Origin: Brugia malayi
Lineage: Eukaryota; Nematoda; Chromadorea; Rhabditida; Onchocercidae
Direction of reading: 5' to 3'
Length of the DNA stretch: 64,000 nucleotides
Assembly (NCBI RefSeq): GCF_000002995.4
Contig: NW_025062478.1
Span: 8,780,001 to 8,844,000, forward strand
The stretch's first letter is position 1, and each line of letters begins with the position of its first letter. A program made the translations under genes and the position numbers. Below, in pieces: positions 41,101-54,249 of this stretch. A model generated the notes under the pieces. That model was not told the origin of the DNA. It searched no databases and saw only the letters and a program-made list of their open reading frames with translations.

Positions 41101-44100
41101 TCATTATTATTATTATAGTTGAAGAAAAGAATAAATTAAAACTACATCAGACATTATCAGATATGAACCTTACTTTTTAGCTTATTAAGCTAAGTCACTG
41201 CTATAATAGCCAGATAGATATATATACTTGTATTAAAGTATCACATACGTTCATCATAATCCATTTGTATGAGATATCCATTAGTGATATTACGGTCTAC
41301 TAGGCTATTTTTGCATTAATGCCAAATAATAGTAATGAGCCAAAATGATAAGTACCATTCTAAGTTAAGTATTTAGAATTTCAAAATTAATTGTAATTCA
41401 GAGTGTCATTACATAGTGAAGAACAACATGCTGAAGTAAATTTATTCCAAACAAACAAACAAACCTTATTTTGAATAATGTGCCAAGTCTAAGTATAATC
41501 TATTTTGCAAGCAGTATTTATTTAACTTCAATGAAAGCCAAAGATGGTAGACACTGAGCGCTGTTTTTTTTTTTTTTTTTTGTTTTTTAAATTGCAGTGA
41601 AAAAAAAGAAATGAATTCTTAAAGATAGTTGAAAATAACAATAGTGGCTTTAATGGATTCTCGTTTTCTTTTTTTCCTTAAATAAAATGATGAAATGGAT
41701 GTTAGTTAGTTAGTTTGAGATTCGAAGTCTAAAATTTCATCAATTCGGAAATTAAAATTGTCAAATAATTCCATGGATGAAAACAGAAAATCACAGTTAA
41801 GAGAATGTGATGAAATGTCTTCTTTTTTTGTATGAGAAAGTTTTTTGATTGAAAATGATATTTGAATGCAAAAATAGCAGGATAAGAAATGAAAGGAATT
41901 ATGAATGGATCCTAGAATTTTTATACTTAAATTGAAAGATAACATTTTTTTTTTTTTTGATTTTAAATATCAAATTGCTATGCTTGCTTTTTCCAGACGA
42001 CAAATTGTAATTTCATTAAAAAGAGTTGATCATTTTTACATTTGCTGCAATTTTCAATATAGAAGTCCTTTTTTTTTTGCAAAAAAAAAAAGAATTTTCA
42101 GCAATTTTCATTGTAAAACAAAAAAAAAAAAAAATAATTTTGAAGTATAAACAAATTTTTTACTGCTTAAAAATTTATGACACTGAACAAATTTAAAGTG
42201 GTAATTCCTTAAAAGTACTAATAACACAAAATTTCTTACTCTTCCAAATATTTATCGCAAATTGCTTTCGAAAATAAACGCTACGTGAATGAATGAATTG
42301 CGTAACGCTGCAGTTTGGTCTTTTGTAATTTTCGACGCATTTCGTTTGCGTGCTTTGTGCAAAAATTAAATAACCACAAATACTTCATCAAAGGACAAAG
42401 ACAATTGTCATTACTAAGTTGACTAATCCACCTGGACTACTTTAATTATTATCTCATGTGCTTGTGACTTTAATTGAGAAAATTTTCGCTTACCTTAACT
42501 TTACTCTTATCTCTTAAAGTTTCCAGAAAATAGAAACGAAGTTATTAATTATTTATGTATTAAATGAACTTAAATTTGCATTTCGATGATTAACGTTGTT
42601 CCTTGCATTATCAAATTATCAAACGACAAAAATAGTGCAATATCTCTTCACTAATCTTGACCTTTATGACCTCTGTCATCAACAACGAAACAAACTGACA
42701 ATTGATGAAAAAAAAATTAGACATGAAATAATTTATAAAGTAAAATCGTAATATATTTGCTTTTCTTGATAATTTGATAAGTAAAAATGCATTTAAGGAA
42801 ATTAACAATAATTAAGTAACTAACATGGTCTTGATCAAAATAGACGATAATTCAAAGTATGTTAATAAAATTTCAATTTTCTTTTTAAGTTTTTCTATAT
42901 ATAAAAGAAGCGTACGCTATAACATATTGATAAAGGAGCTAATTAAAGCTGATAAGTCGATATAATCACCGATGATTGAGAGCATAACATGGCCAAATGA
43001 TAATAAATATGAATGACTGAAAATTTAAATTTTTAACCAGTTTTGCTCTTATCTTAATTAATCTTAAAATATTTTAATCAATCAATGTTTAATGATTTAG
43101 AATATGGAAAAAAATAAATTTTTGTTGAAAAGAAGAATCTGTGAATATACATGCATGTATATGTCTAATTTAAAGTAATTTGAAAATTACTTTTTAAAGT
43201 AATTTTTTTCCTTTTCGTAATTTAAAAGTCTCTTTTAAAAAAAGATAATTATGAGAACAGCTATAATATAATAGTCTTTTATGAAACAGCTATAACAAAT
43301 ATAGTCAGTCCGACTTTTTTTCTGAAAAGTTTTATCCATATTAAACAACCAATCATTAATTTAAAAATAGTTTTTGAATTTAAAATATGATTAATTTAAA
43401 TATATGAATATATGCATATAGAAGATTTTTAAATTTGATATATGAAATTGAAATATATTACTCGAAGCATAAGCAGAGTCTAATGAAAAATATAAATACG
43501 TTTTGTCAGCTCGTGAAAAAAAAATGATTAAAAAGTTTGCTTGAATATAAATTAATAAGAATTTATTAACCATAAGTTGTAAATTTGCATCATTTCGTGT
43601 CCAATTTTAGTAATAATAAGAAAAAGCGGAAATTATTGCATTTTGCACGATACATTTAAATTTTTAGATTACAAAATGAATTGAACCATAAAGAATATTC
43701 GTTTGACAACTACGAATCCCAAATTACAAATTATAATTCTTTACTTTTTATCTTATTGTTGGTGTTGGCCATAAGTTTGTCATTTGCACTGTTGAGAATT
43801 TAACTAAATAAACTTTTATGTCCAATCCTAATTAATTGCTAAACTTCTTCAAACAACAATTAAATATTTGCATTAATCTTTATAAATTTCCTTAAAGCAA
43901 TGATAAATTCAAACCATTATTATTAGCTGTTAATGAAATATTAATCCGGAATGGATGACTGCAAATTTCAGTAATTAAATCAAAATGAATGACAACAAAT
44001 CTGAGCATTGATCCGAAATGAATGATTTCTTTGTAGCATTCATTATCTATCGTTGATTAAACTCTCAAAAAATTGTTTATCTGAAAGCAAAAAAAAAAAT

Positions 44101-46911
44101 GCAAAAGTGAATATAAGAAAATTCTTTTTATCTCATGAATATTTTAAAACTCCTAGCAACCTTTCTCTTAGTTAACTTAATGAATCATTTTTCATTCTGC
44201 AAATCTGTAAATGAAAATTCCTTTTAACTATTGCTCTTTTTTTAAATTAATGTACTTCGAAAAATGTCGCATTTAATTTTTTTTTTTTTTTGTTTGATAA
44301 CATCTGTCATGAGTGTGACAACGACACATATTTAAAATTAACTTTTCCTCATTATTATTAATGAAAATTTTCCGAATTATTTAACTGAAAGTTATTGTAA
44401 TTGTTATTAACCATGAATTATTCGATTCGATTAAAAGATAAAATAATGATAGTTTTATCGATCAGATAAACTATTTCATAATTAATAATATGAAATATTA
44501 TTACTAAAAATAATGAGTAGTTGGGAGAACATTAATGCGAGAAGTAAACAAATAAGGCCTTTTAAAGTGACACAGAAACTGATCGAATTATTAGTTAGTG
44601 AAAAATATTATTTTTAGCACAAGCTGCAATGTTTTTTTTTTTTTTTTTTTTGTTAAGCAGAAAAATTAAATTACGAATAAGAAGTTAGAAAAAAAAATCA
44701 ATTATTAATGTTAAAGAATAAATTTTTTTTCCGGAAATTTGAAAATAAACAAAGCTAAACGCTACAAATGGTAATGAAATATTCCAATAAATTGAATTTC
44801 AATTTTGCTCTTTTCTTAAATTAATTTGTTTTATTTGTTTTCTGTTCAAAGGAAAAAAATATGATTCATCATTTCGTTTTATTCCTTGTTAAATTTTAGA
44901 TATCTTTATGCAAGAAATCGCTGCGATGAATGTAATCTGCAACGAACAAGTGGAAATTGCCTGAAATAATTTTCTATTCTTAAAATTTAAAATTTTTAGT
45001 TTTAAACAATAGTGTTTTAAATTTTAATAAAACACAATTTTAAGCTCAGTCAAAAGATCGCACCGTTCACGTTTTGCTTCTCTATCTATTAGTAGACATC
45101 GAAAGGATTAAACAGGTGGTAATTGCTTTTTTTATTGTTTTAAATATATGAATGGAAATTGCAGTGTTTAATTATTAGGAAATTTTGACAATACTAGCTT
45201 CTTTCTTTAAATATTCAACATGGACAGTGCATACAGCAGTGGAAATTTTGAAAATTAATTTTAAATTGCAAATATTTTTATTTCTGTTAATTAACCATAT
45301 AATTAATTAATTACTCACTTAATTATTCAATTTTATTCTTCGTTTTGTTCTTTTATAAATTTTATTTTGCCATTATCCTTTTTAAATGATTACCATAACA
45401 TTAATTGTTATTTTGTCTTTATTTCTTTCTTTTCGTTTTTCAAAAAAAATTTTAAGGATAAGTAAGTCGAACGCTTTTTGTTAAGTTTTTTAAAGTTTCT
45501 GCATAGAGTTGGATGCAAAACTAACTAGTAGACTAGTAGACTAATAGAGTAATTTGAAATTCGATGTTGTGAACTAGCAATCGCCAGATCTGTTTTGATT
45601 TCTTTCTACCTATGATATGAAAGAAAAGGTGAAAGAAAGAGAAGCACAAGTGAAAAGTAAGAATCTTTATAATAGATAACTTTTAATAAGACTTTTCTCA
45701 AGTTTTATTAAAATTTCAAGTGAAGAAATAAAAACTTCCTGTTTTCCATTGATGATTAGCTGAAATTAAATATTTCATCAACAAATATTAATTAATCTTA
45801 CAGCATACTTTGTTGAGAAATTAAGAGTATTGTTAATGCTTACATTTTTAATAAATCAAAGATTATAGGATAAATGGCCATTTTTCTCTTACATTTATTA
45901 TATTCGTACGTGTAAGACAATCTGTATACAATAATACAGGTAAGTTAATAAATGGTATTACTAATCTGATACACACATCAGTATACTATTAAATTTTAAT
46001 AAATCAGAATTAAAACTATAAAGTGGCGAAGCAGTAAGCGAGAAATTTTTTATGATAAATATAGAAATACGTATGTGTTTGCATTATCCAAGAAAAGGTA
46101 AAAAGATTGCTCAGCTGTAGGTAATCTATTAATTATTCCTCAAGTTATTGAAATAATGAGAAAAACTTAATTTCACTCTATATTAAGCAACAATTGCAGG
46201 TAATTTCACCACTGAATGCTTAATCTTTTATGAATTCAGAAATTTAGCGACATTTTTTAAATTTTATTCGATATCATTCATTCATTTACTAACTCAAACA
46301 TTTCCATTTTTTAAACAATGGCATTTCGTTAATTATCAACTCTGTATATCATTTCATTGAAATACACACACCGGAAGATCTCACTGCTTTCCCGTGATTT
46401 CTTCTAACTTTTTTCTCAATACATCTCTTCTATCCCATGGAAAATCTAATTGCATCAGCTATTCAATATTATAACTAAGGAATAATTTTGAAATGATAAA
46501 ATAATCATTGTGAAAAATGAGTAACACGTACACAATCGCTATAGCCTCACGTTTTCCGGAAGCAAATGCATTCACATGTGTAAATCAGAGATCATTTCGA
46601 GAATAAAAAAGTGTACGAAAAAACTTGCAAACACATTTTAAAATTTCATCTTATAGCAAATAATTGTTATGTTTTAATAAACAATAAAATATAAATTTGT
46701 GAATGTTTTTGAGAGGAATTTGGGAGTTTACGTGAATGTAGACACGTGAGTGTATGAGCTTGCTTGCGTGTACTGAAAAAACTAAACATACGTGAATGTT
46801 ATTTTTACATTAAATGAAACAATTGGCTAATTTTGTTATTAAATAATTATTAAAGCCAAGCTACTGAACGAGAGAATATTTTAGACTGCAAACAATGTTC
46901 AAAGAGCATTT

Positions 46912-46931
46912 AACGTGAAAAGTTTCACGTT
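46912..46931. repeat. 9-bp hairpin with an ACGTG in each arm
   Basis: AACGTGAAA, two-base loop AG, TTTCACGTT. Equally well described as two inverted ACGTG elements; it closes the ACGTG cluster that begins at 46525. Confidence 0.75.
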
Positions 46932-49900
46932 TTCGAAAGGAATCAAATTTACGCAGTTATTTGAGAATTAAACAAAGACAAAACAAATAAAAAGAACAAG
47001 CTAACATTAAATTAGATGTCACACATCTAAACATATGTCCCTAATAGGAATAATTTGATGATCAGAGATCAAAAATTGTAAGTAGCAATTTGAGCAATCG
47101 ATTCAGTAGTTGATTGTGAAATTTAAAAGAAAAAAAAAACTCCTTGATGGAAGTTGAAAGAAAATAAACGAAATAATTTGTGAAAAAAAAAAGAGAAACT
47201 TCAATTAACAAGAAAATTCGACGAATTGTAATCACTTCATGAATCAATTTTGTGTTTCTTCTCTCTGAACCATATCCAAATTTTCAATAAATTTAAAAAA
47301 AGAATTTGGTATATCAATAAGTAAGTATTAAATTTAATTTTGAATATATGCAACTCATTTTTCCCTCTGTCTCTCTCTACTCTTCTTTCTTTCTCTCTCT
47401 TCATCTCTTTTTCTATCTACTCAAAGAAGAAATATTTTAGACATATAATTTAATTCCATCTTCAATTCACTTATTCCTGTTTAATTTTAAATTTATATTT
47501 CTTTCAGGCCAATTCTAAAATCAAATCAGAAAAATTTTTTGATTTATTTTATTTCGGATATCAAATTTCATTGAAATTTTTTTTTATTAATTTTAAATTA
47601 TTTTAATCAGTTGTTAATCAGTTTAAACTATTAATTTTAATCAGTTGTTAGGAGCCGGAATATTTTTATGAATTGAAATGAGCACCAATTTATTAGTTAT
47701 TAATTAAATTGTTGATCAATTTAATGTGACAGTTTTATGTGACAGTCAGTGATATGAAATGGAAAAAGTGGATAGTATTCGAAGTCAAAAAAGCTATACA
47801 ATTTGACGATCAGAACCAGAATTGGACTATTGTATCTGCTTTTGTGAATGACGAAACGATTGATGACATCAGTCCTTTCCTTGGAATGTGATGACACAGT
47901 GATGACGATGCTGTGATGATGCTAGTAGCAGTCATTAAGATAGATTTATAATGATAACAAACAATCATTAAGAAGAAATTACAGTGATAGTTGATAAAAA
48001 TTATTCCTTCATTCGCTTTTCTAATTGTACTTGAAAACACTGAACTGAATAATCTGAATTGTTTATTTGTCTTTTTTAAAAATGATATATCATTAATAAT
48101 AATAATAATAACAATAACAATAATAATAATAATAATAATGTATTATAACTTAATTTTCCATTTAAGTGAAAATACTTTATTAGTTTCTTATTAATTAAGA
48201 CAATACTCTTTGCTTGAAATGGCAGTAAATTTTATTCTTCGAAATATCTCTAAACAGCATATTTTAGTGTATCATAGTGACATGATAAATGGAGTGTAAT
48301 CGGCATTTTTGCCAGCACTAAATTTTCTGCTGCAGACGACATTGCGCCACAACAGATCACCGATGATATAATTCCTCGCAAAGAACCAGAAAATCACTAT
48401 CAATTTCTTAACTATTGCATCATTAGTTTCCCTTACAACTTATTTAACTTCGATTTATTAGTATAATTATTATTATTATTATTATTATTCGTGCTTAATA
48501 CATTTTCATTATTTCGTATATGAATAAATTAGCACAAATAATTTTTTCATATAATTTCAATGAATAAATCTTTCAGCTTATTGTTACATTAGTAATTAAA
48601 AACTCTGAAAATTTTTTGCAACTAAATTTCCTAACTTAATGAAAATTAGAATAGAAATATCTGTAACAAAAACATGGTGTTATCATCTTCATACATATTT
48701 TTTTTCGCATGAAATTCAAGCAACCTATTAAACAGGTTAATATCAGTGCGAACATCAACGAAAGTATCTACAAAAAAAAAAAAAAAAAACGTACTCTGAG
48801 AATACACTTATTTTCTATCAAAATTGTTTTTAAAATTAGCTTTAAAAGTTAAATGAAAGGAAAATTTTTTCAAACACCAGTAATTTCAAATGAAGAATCC
48901 GATTACTTTAAAAAATTTCAAATGCTCTAGCTTTTTGTGTTTCGTATTCCATTTCTTGTCAGAATTTCATTCAGTATTTTGATCATATTTATTTCACCCT
49001 CCAAAAAAAAAAAAAATCTCTGATTTAAAAAATTTTTAATTCTAGAAAAATAATGGCTTTACTCTTGTCGAAATTAAATCTAACACAATAAAAGCAACAT
49101 TTCCATTAACAGAGCTCTTGTTTTATAACTTATTTTTGTTTCATTTTTAATAACAGAAAAAAGTCAGACTAATTTAATTAATTAATTTTATAATTAATTA
49201 ATTTTAATTTCTTTACTTTTAATCAATTATAAGGGAGAATATTCATAGCATAATTTTCATTCATTGAACAAAAATATAATCGCATTTTTAATGATATAAG
49301 AGAATTTAACATTATTTCTGTCTTCTGCAAGTGGTTTACAGATTTCTAATCCATCGTTGATATATTATTTCCGTCAACGTTTTCTATCAGGAATTAATTC
49401 AAAGTAAAATTAACTTTTAAAAAGAACTTTTAAAATTTACTGATTTTTTTTTACCAAAACACATTTGAAATTTTACTCCCAAGTTTACAAAATTACAAAA
49501 ATTATCAAAACTTTGAAGTGTTTTCATAATTTTACTTAATGCATGTTTCCATGGTGAGAATACTTCCTTTCTCTTTTCTTTTTTTATAAGAATACTATTT
49601 GTATACTAATATCAATACTGATAAGTGCAATGATAAAGATATGAAGTTATGTGATATGATTTGAAGAACATTTAGTTGAAATGATGATAGATGACATATT
49701 CTATGCAATTTGCATGGATATCGAAGGACAAGATGTCACATCAGGTATCATCTTCCATTCAATCATGTTTTTATTTATCAATAAACTGGTCTCATATCTC
49801 AAGTGTCCGAAAAATGAATTGAAAAATGAGTTTTTTGATTTGATTCAATGGTTCGATTCGCTGTTTATTGCTTGAACTATAATTCGCATATAAAAATTCG

Positions 49901-52900
49901 TTCCAAAATAAAAAAATCCATATTTAACTGAAGCATTTTCGAATTTTGCCTTAACCTGAAATATTGATAACCTGAAAATAATTCTTCATAATCATATATT
50001 TTAGCTAGAATTAATTATTGACTAAATCTAGCTATCATTTAGTTTCTTTCAATTTTTAAATCAAGCGTTAATTTGTCATTTTTATGATAATGCGCTGTTT
50101 TAATTTTTGTCAATTCACTGAATTTATTTGAAATTAAATCTTTGTACGTCTAAATATTTCACTCAACAAAGTTATGCTGAAAACAATTTAGTAAATTGGC
50201 ATAAATACAAAGATAAAACAGAACAGAAATGATATGCTTCAGTTAAATTGCACTTAATCTTACATCCTAGAAGGCATGTTAATTACAGCTCACGGATTCT
50301 TCTTCTTAATCTGTTGAACGTCGAATATTCGACAAGCAGATGGATATTGGGATTTTTGCGTAGTTAATTTTTTGATTAGAGATTGTCATCACTAATGGGA
50401 ACGAGAATACAGGATAAAGTCATGTTGATGCTCTTTGAAGTACACCGACAATATGTACCATTACAGGGATAAGTAACAAGACTATTTGAGCAGCTTATTA
50501 TGTGCTCTTAGTAAAGGTTTCATTTGATGGCGCAATTGGACCACCGCTAAATCACTCCTTCTCTTCCTATATATGCGTAAGTTCTTTTATGTCGTGTCAG
50601 TTCCGCCCGTTCCAATGCAGCTGTCAATCGACAAATTTGCTGCTAATCACTGTTTTTGAACTAAGCCGCGAGCTTTCACTAGTGATAAGTGATGGCAGTA
50701 TAATTATTGCAGAAAGTATGGCATACAAATAGTAGCGATAATAATATGGAGAGTTATCTGATAGAAGGGATAAAATATTACTGATATCATGATATATTGC
50801 TATCGTATTCTTTTTTTTATTTCTTCCTCAATTCAATTATTATTATTATTTTTGCTGTTGTTTTTTGATTCAATTCATGCCAAAAAATCGTTAAATTTAA
50901 TTCACCGGCCTGTTTTTTTTTTTTTTTTTTGGTATGATTAAATCGATGAAATGTTGCATTTCTATTTTCGAAATATTTGAAAATAATTTAGTTGTTAATT
51001 TGTATGAATCAATCGTTTGATCAAACTGAAGGAGATTTATTCGGTTTTCATTTCTAAATAAAAAAAAAAAAAAGTGGAGCACTTGTTCGAATGAAAGTTT
51101 TGTAAATGAAGAAAGATCAGACCACCGTACCTATTAATTTCATTTTTGGAGAAATCAGGAAAGAATTACTTGGAGCTGAGAGAATACGGTGGTCTGAAAA
51201 GGGAGATTTATGATGGGACTGCAAAAGGCAGAAGGAGAGACTATGATATTATGTTTGGTTGTCCCTTGACAGTTATTTATCGCGTCGCTTCTTCCTGTCA
51301 ACTACGCTTTTTTTCTCTTTCTTTCTCTCACAAATTTTTCAAATAAATAGGCTTCATAAAAAAAAAAATGAACTCACTTCATTGTTAGCAAATGTGAAAG
51401 AATGCATAGTGTTTTTTTTTTTTTTTTCTTTTTTGATGACCTTTATTCACCCGTGACAATAATCCAACCATGACAATTCGGTTTAGCTGATCTCAAACTC
51501 TTATCATTTGCAAGCATATCATCACTTCAGAATAGTTAGTATTCTTTCATACAGATATTTAATAACCACTGTAAATTTATTATTTCCGACCAATAGAATT
51601 AGATATATCAATCTGAAAAGGCATGGAGAATTAGAAATCAGTAAAAAAGGTACTTGTCGATTGCAGTTATTGTCGAATGGTTTTCCAAAAGGAAGAAGAA
51701 TAGTTTTGGCAGCCGAGTTGAAACCGAAAATTAGAGCAAATAAGCCAAGAAGAGATGTCTTGGCTTGATTATTCTTGTATTTACTATCAGATCTTAATAT
51801 ATCGAAGTGAAAGTTTAACTGATATCAATCTTTAGTTCTCATCTTTGTCATTCTTCTTATTTTTCGAGATCTCAATTTATCTTCAATAGAAATTTTATGA
51901 CTCAATAGTTTTGATGATAGTCGATATAGTTTACTTACCATATCATAGGTTCGTTTCTGTTTCTCAGTCTTAGCAGTTATAGCTTTCTTCAAATTACATT
52001 AATTAAAATTTTCAAAGCATGTCGAGATTTTCTAAGCAGTGGAAAAACAAGCTGAAATGTATAAGAAGCGCTGTGTTTTTTTGCGCCCACTATCAGATGG
52101 ATGGCAATAATCGTCCATCGCTTACAATACACGATGAAGGTCAAAGCGGTTAAATGGTAAAGATTATTCATGGCGCCACTAATTCACATTGATTGCCAAC
52201 AGGCCATAAATTATCATCTCGCTTCTTTTTTTCTCGACGATTACTTCATGCCGTATAAACGAAAACGTTTAAATACTTCATTTCAAAATTTTGCAAACTA
52301 TTATTATGGCTTATTAATAGTAATTTAGGATGAAATACCAAAACATTTAGTTAGGCCATCAACAAAAAAATCGTATTCAAGAATATTTTTAAATCCCTTC
52401 ATCTTCATCAATTTTTATTGATTTTTAAATTTCCAAATAATTCCTTTATGAAATGATCTATCCTGTATTCCTTATCACTTGTTGATAAAATTTATTATAA
52501 TTGTTAATTTTGGAAATTCAAAAGGTTACTTGGAATTTGAGTATTGATCATTAGTTGAAAAGTACATTACATTAACAACATATTTTAAAATGACACATTG
52601 TCACTCCACTATCTTCGTTTTATGCCTCCGTTACCGATTCCTCAATTCTATTATAATTCCTCCTGAATTCCTGTTCTCTTTGTCCATTCCGCAGTCTATC
52701 ATACTTTTTTTATATGCTGTCCTGTGTATTCCGTATTCCTAATGGATTGCACGGCAATTACCGCCACTTCCAGGCGTCCTTGTCACTCACCATTATACAT
52801 CCCATCCTATCACATCCACTTCTGTATGTTTCAAAGGAATGAATCATGCCTGTTTGATGGATCATCTTCATAAATCAATAATGACACGATTACACAGGTC

Positions 52901-54118
52901 ATTCATGTTGTCTTGGAACGTGGGAATGGTCTAAGGGAAGAGAAGAGGACAATAACTGTCTATTAGAAGTAAGTATATTATTCAGTTATTTTTAAAAAAC
53001 AGTTTCATTATAGAGCAAAAAAAAAATTACGAGTCTTTTTTTCAGAACCTTGAGTAGTGTCCAGAAATGATTTATTGATTAATTTTTTAGCCTTTCGACC
53101 TAAAATACATGCTTTTGTCTTCAATGATAATTTATGGCCAATTTTAAGGCTCAGATATTATACAGTATACAATGTATCATATGATTTGTTATCGTAAGAT
53201 TCAACTGACAGATTGTTACAAAGCCAAGAAATTAAACATTATGCAAGGTATTGGGTGCTCAATGAAGGGTATATTCTGCTTAGTAAGTAGTAAAATGGTA
53301 AAGGTAAAAGTAATTAAGGAGAACAGTCGTAGAACTTTTTTACAGTAGGATAGAAACATTGAAGGAATCTAAACAAATTCACAAGAAATCAAGTAATTGT
53401 GAAAGGTTTAAAATTTGTTAATATAAGTAAAAATATTACATTCCTTACAGATACGGTAAGTTGGTAAGTAAAATTATCATTGAAGTGAGTTGAAAGTTAT
53501 TTAAAATTAAATTTCTGGCGAGATTTTAAAGATATAGCATTAGATTCTATATGAGAAAAAAGCTAATCACACACATACCTACACAAATAAAAAAAATCAC
53601 TGATTTAGTTGTTTGCTTTACCCTTACGTTTCACTGACCACTCTCAATTTTAAAAGTGACCTTAAACCTGATGAGGTCATTACTCTGACACTAATTGTGG
53701 CGGAAGAACTAGTCGAGTAACCTTAATCTCGACCTTACCACTCATTTCCCTTTCAGTGTCTAAACTCATCCCTCTCAGTTGTTATCCAATGAATGTTCAG
53801 CGGTTGCTGTTGCTAAGTAACGATAAAAGATGCTGTCGAGTTGTAGCACACAAAAAGTAAAATGGAATCTTTCATCTTTCAAACTCTTTTGTATTCTTTT
53901 GCATAAATGACCATAGATCAATCATAAAGTTACATTTAAATTGTTTCAATTTCTTATCTTAATATTAGTATAAACTTAGGTGACATTACATTATTACAGT
54001 TGTTTTAATAAACATTTCAGTGTAATAATTCTTTTTTTATTATAGGAATAAGAATAAACAACGAATTCATATTTTTATCATAAATTATCATTTAACATAA
54101 ACTAAATGAATTAAAATA

Positions 54119-54249
54119 ATGCCATCGGATAATATATCCATGCCAGGGACAATAATACTAGATGATCTGTTTGAGTGTCAACTGCATTCATTATTATTTC
54201 AATCAGTTGAACATTCTCAAAAGGATTTACTGTCTAGGATTTCGAATGA
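54119..54249 (+). CDS. Candidate first coding exon, unrecognised
   Basis: ATG at 54119 opens 43 codons of protein-like sequence (MPSDNISMPGTIILDDLFEC, then QLHSLLFQSVEHSQKDLL), ending at a possible donor AATGA/gtaatc in phase 2. Read through, it stops at the TAA in the donor. The downstream F-box gene's first exon (56578) needs phase 1 or none, so a direct join fails. It is either the start of that gene with a missing exon, or a separate short gene. Confidence 0.3.

Larger units (their letters stand above)
32854..54118. other. Long AT-rich gene-poor region
   Basis: Over 20 kb without a gene I can recognise. It holds homopolymer tracts, AAT/TTA trinucleotide repeats (48089-48140 and 48466-48490), a 33-bp tandem array (38041-38160), perfect hairpins (37554-37583 and 46912-46931), and a recurring ACGTGAAT octamer. 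Coding-like islands lie on one or both strands at 41706-42540, 44890-44960, 48282-48430, 50290-51770 and 52897-52967; they are described under findings. Short exons of unknown genes could be hidden here. Confidence 0.5.

Noticed and set aside
49165..49210. AATTAATTAATT palindromes
   Set aside because: Expected by chance in such AT-rich sequence.
49681..49875. 64-codon plus ORF (MMIDDIFYAICMDIEGQDVT)
   Set aside because: Somewhat protein-like, but it has no splice sites, no neighbours and no recognised motif; kept only as a note.
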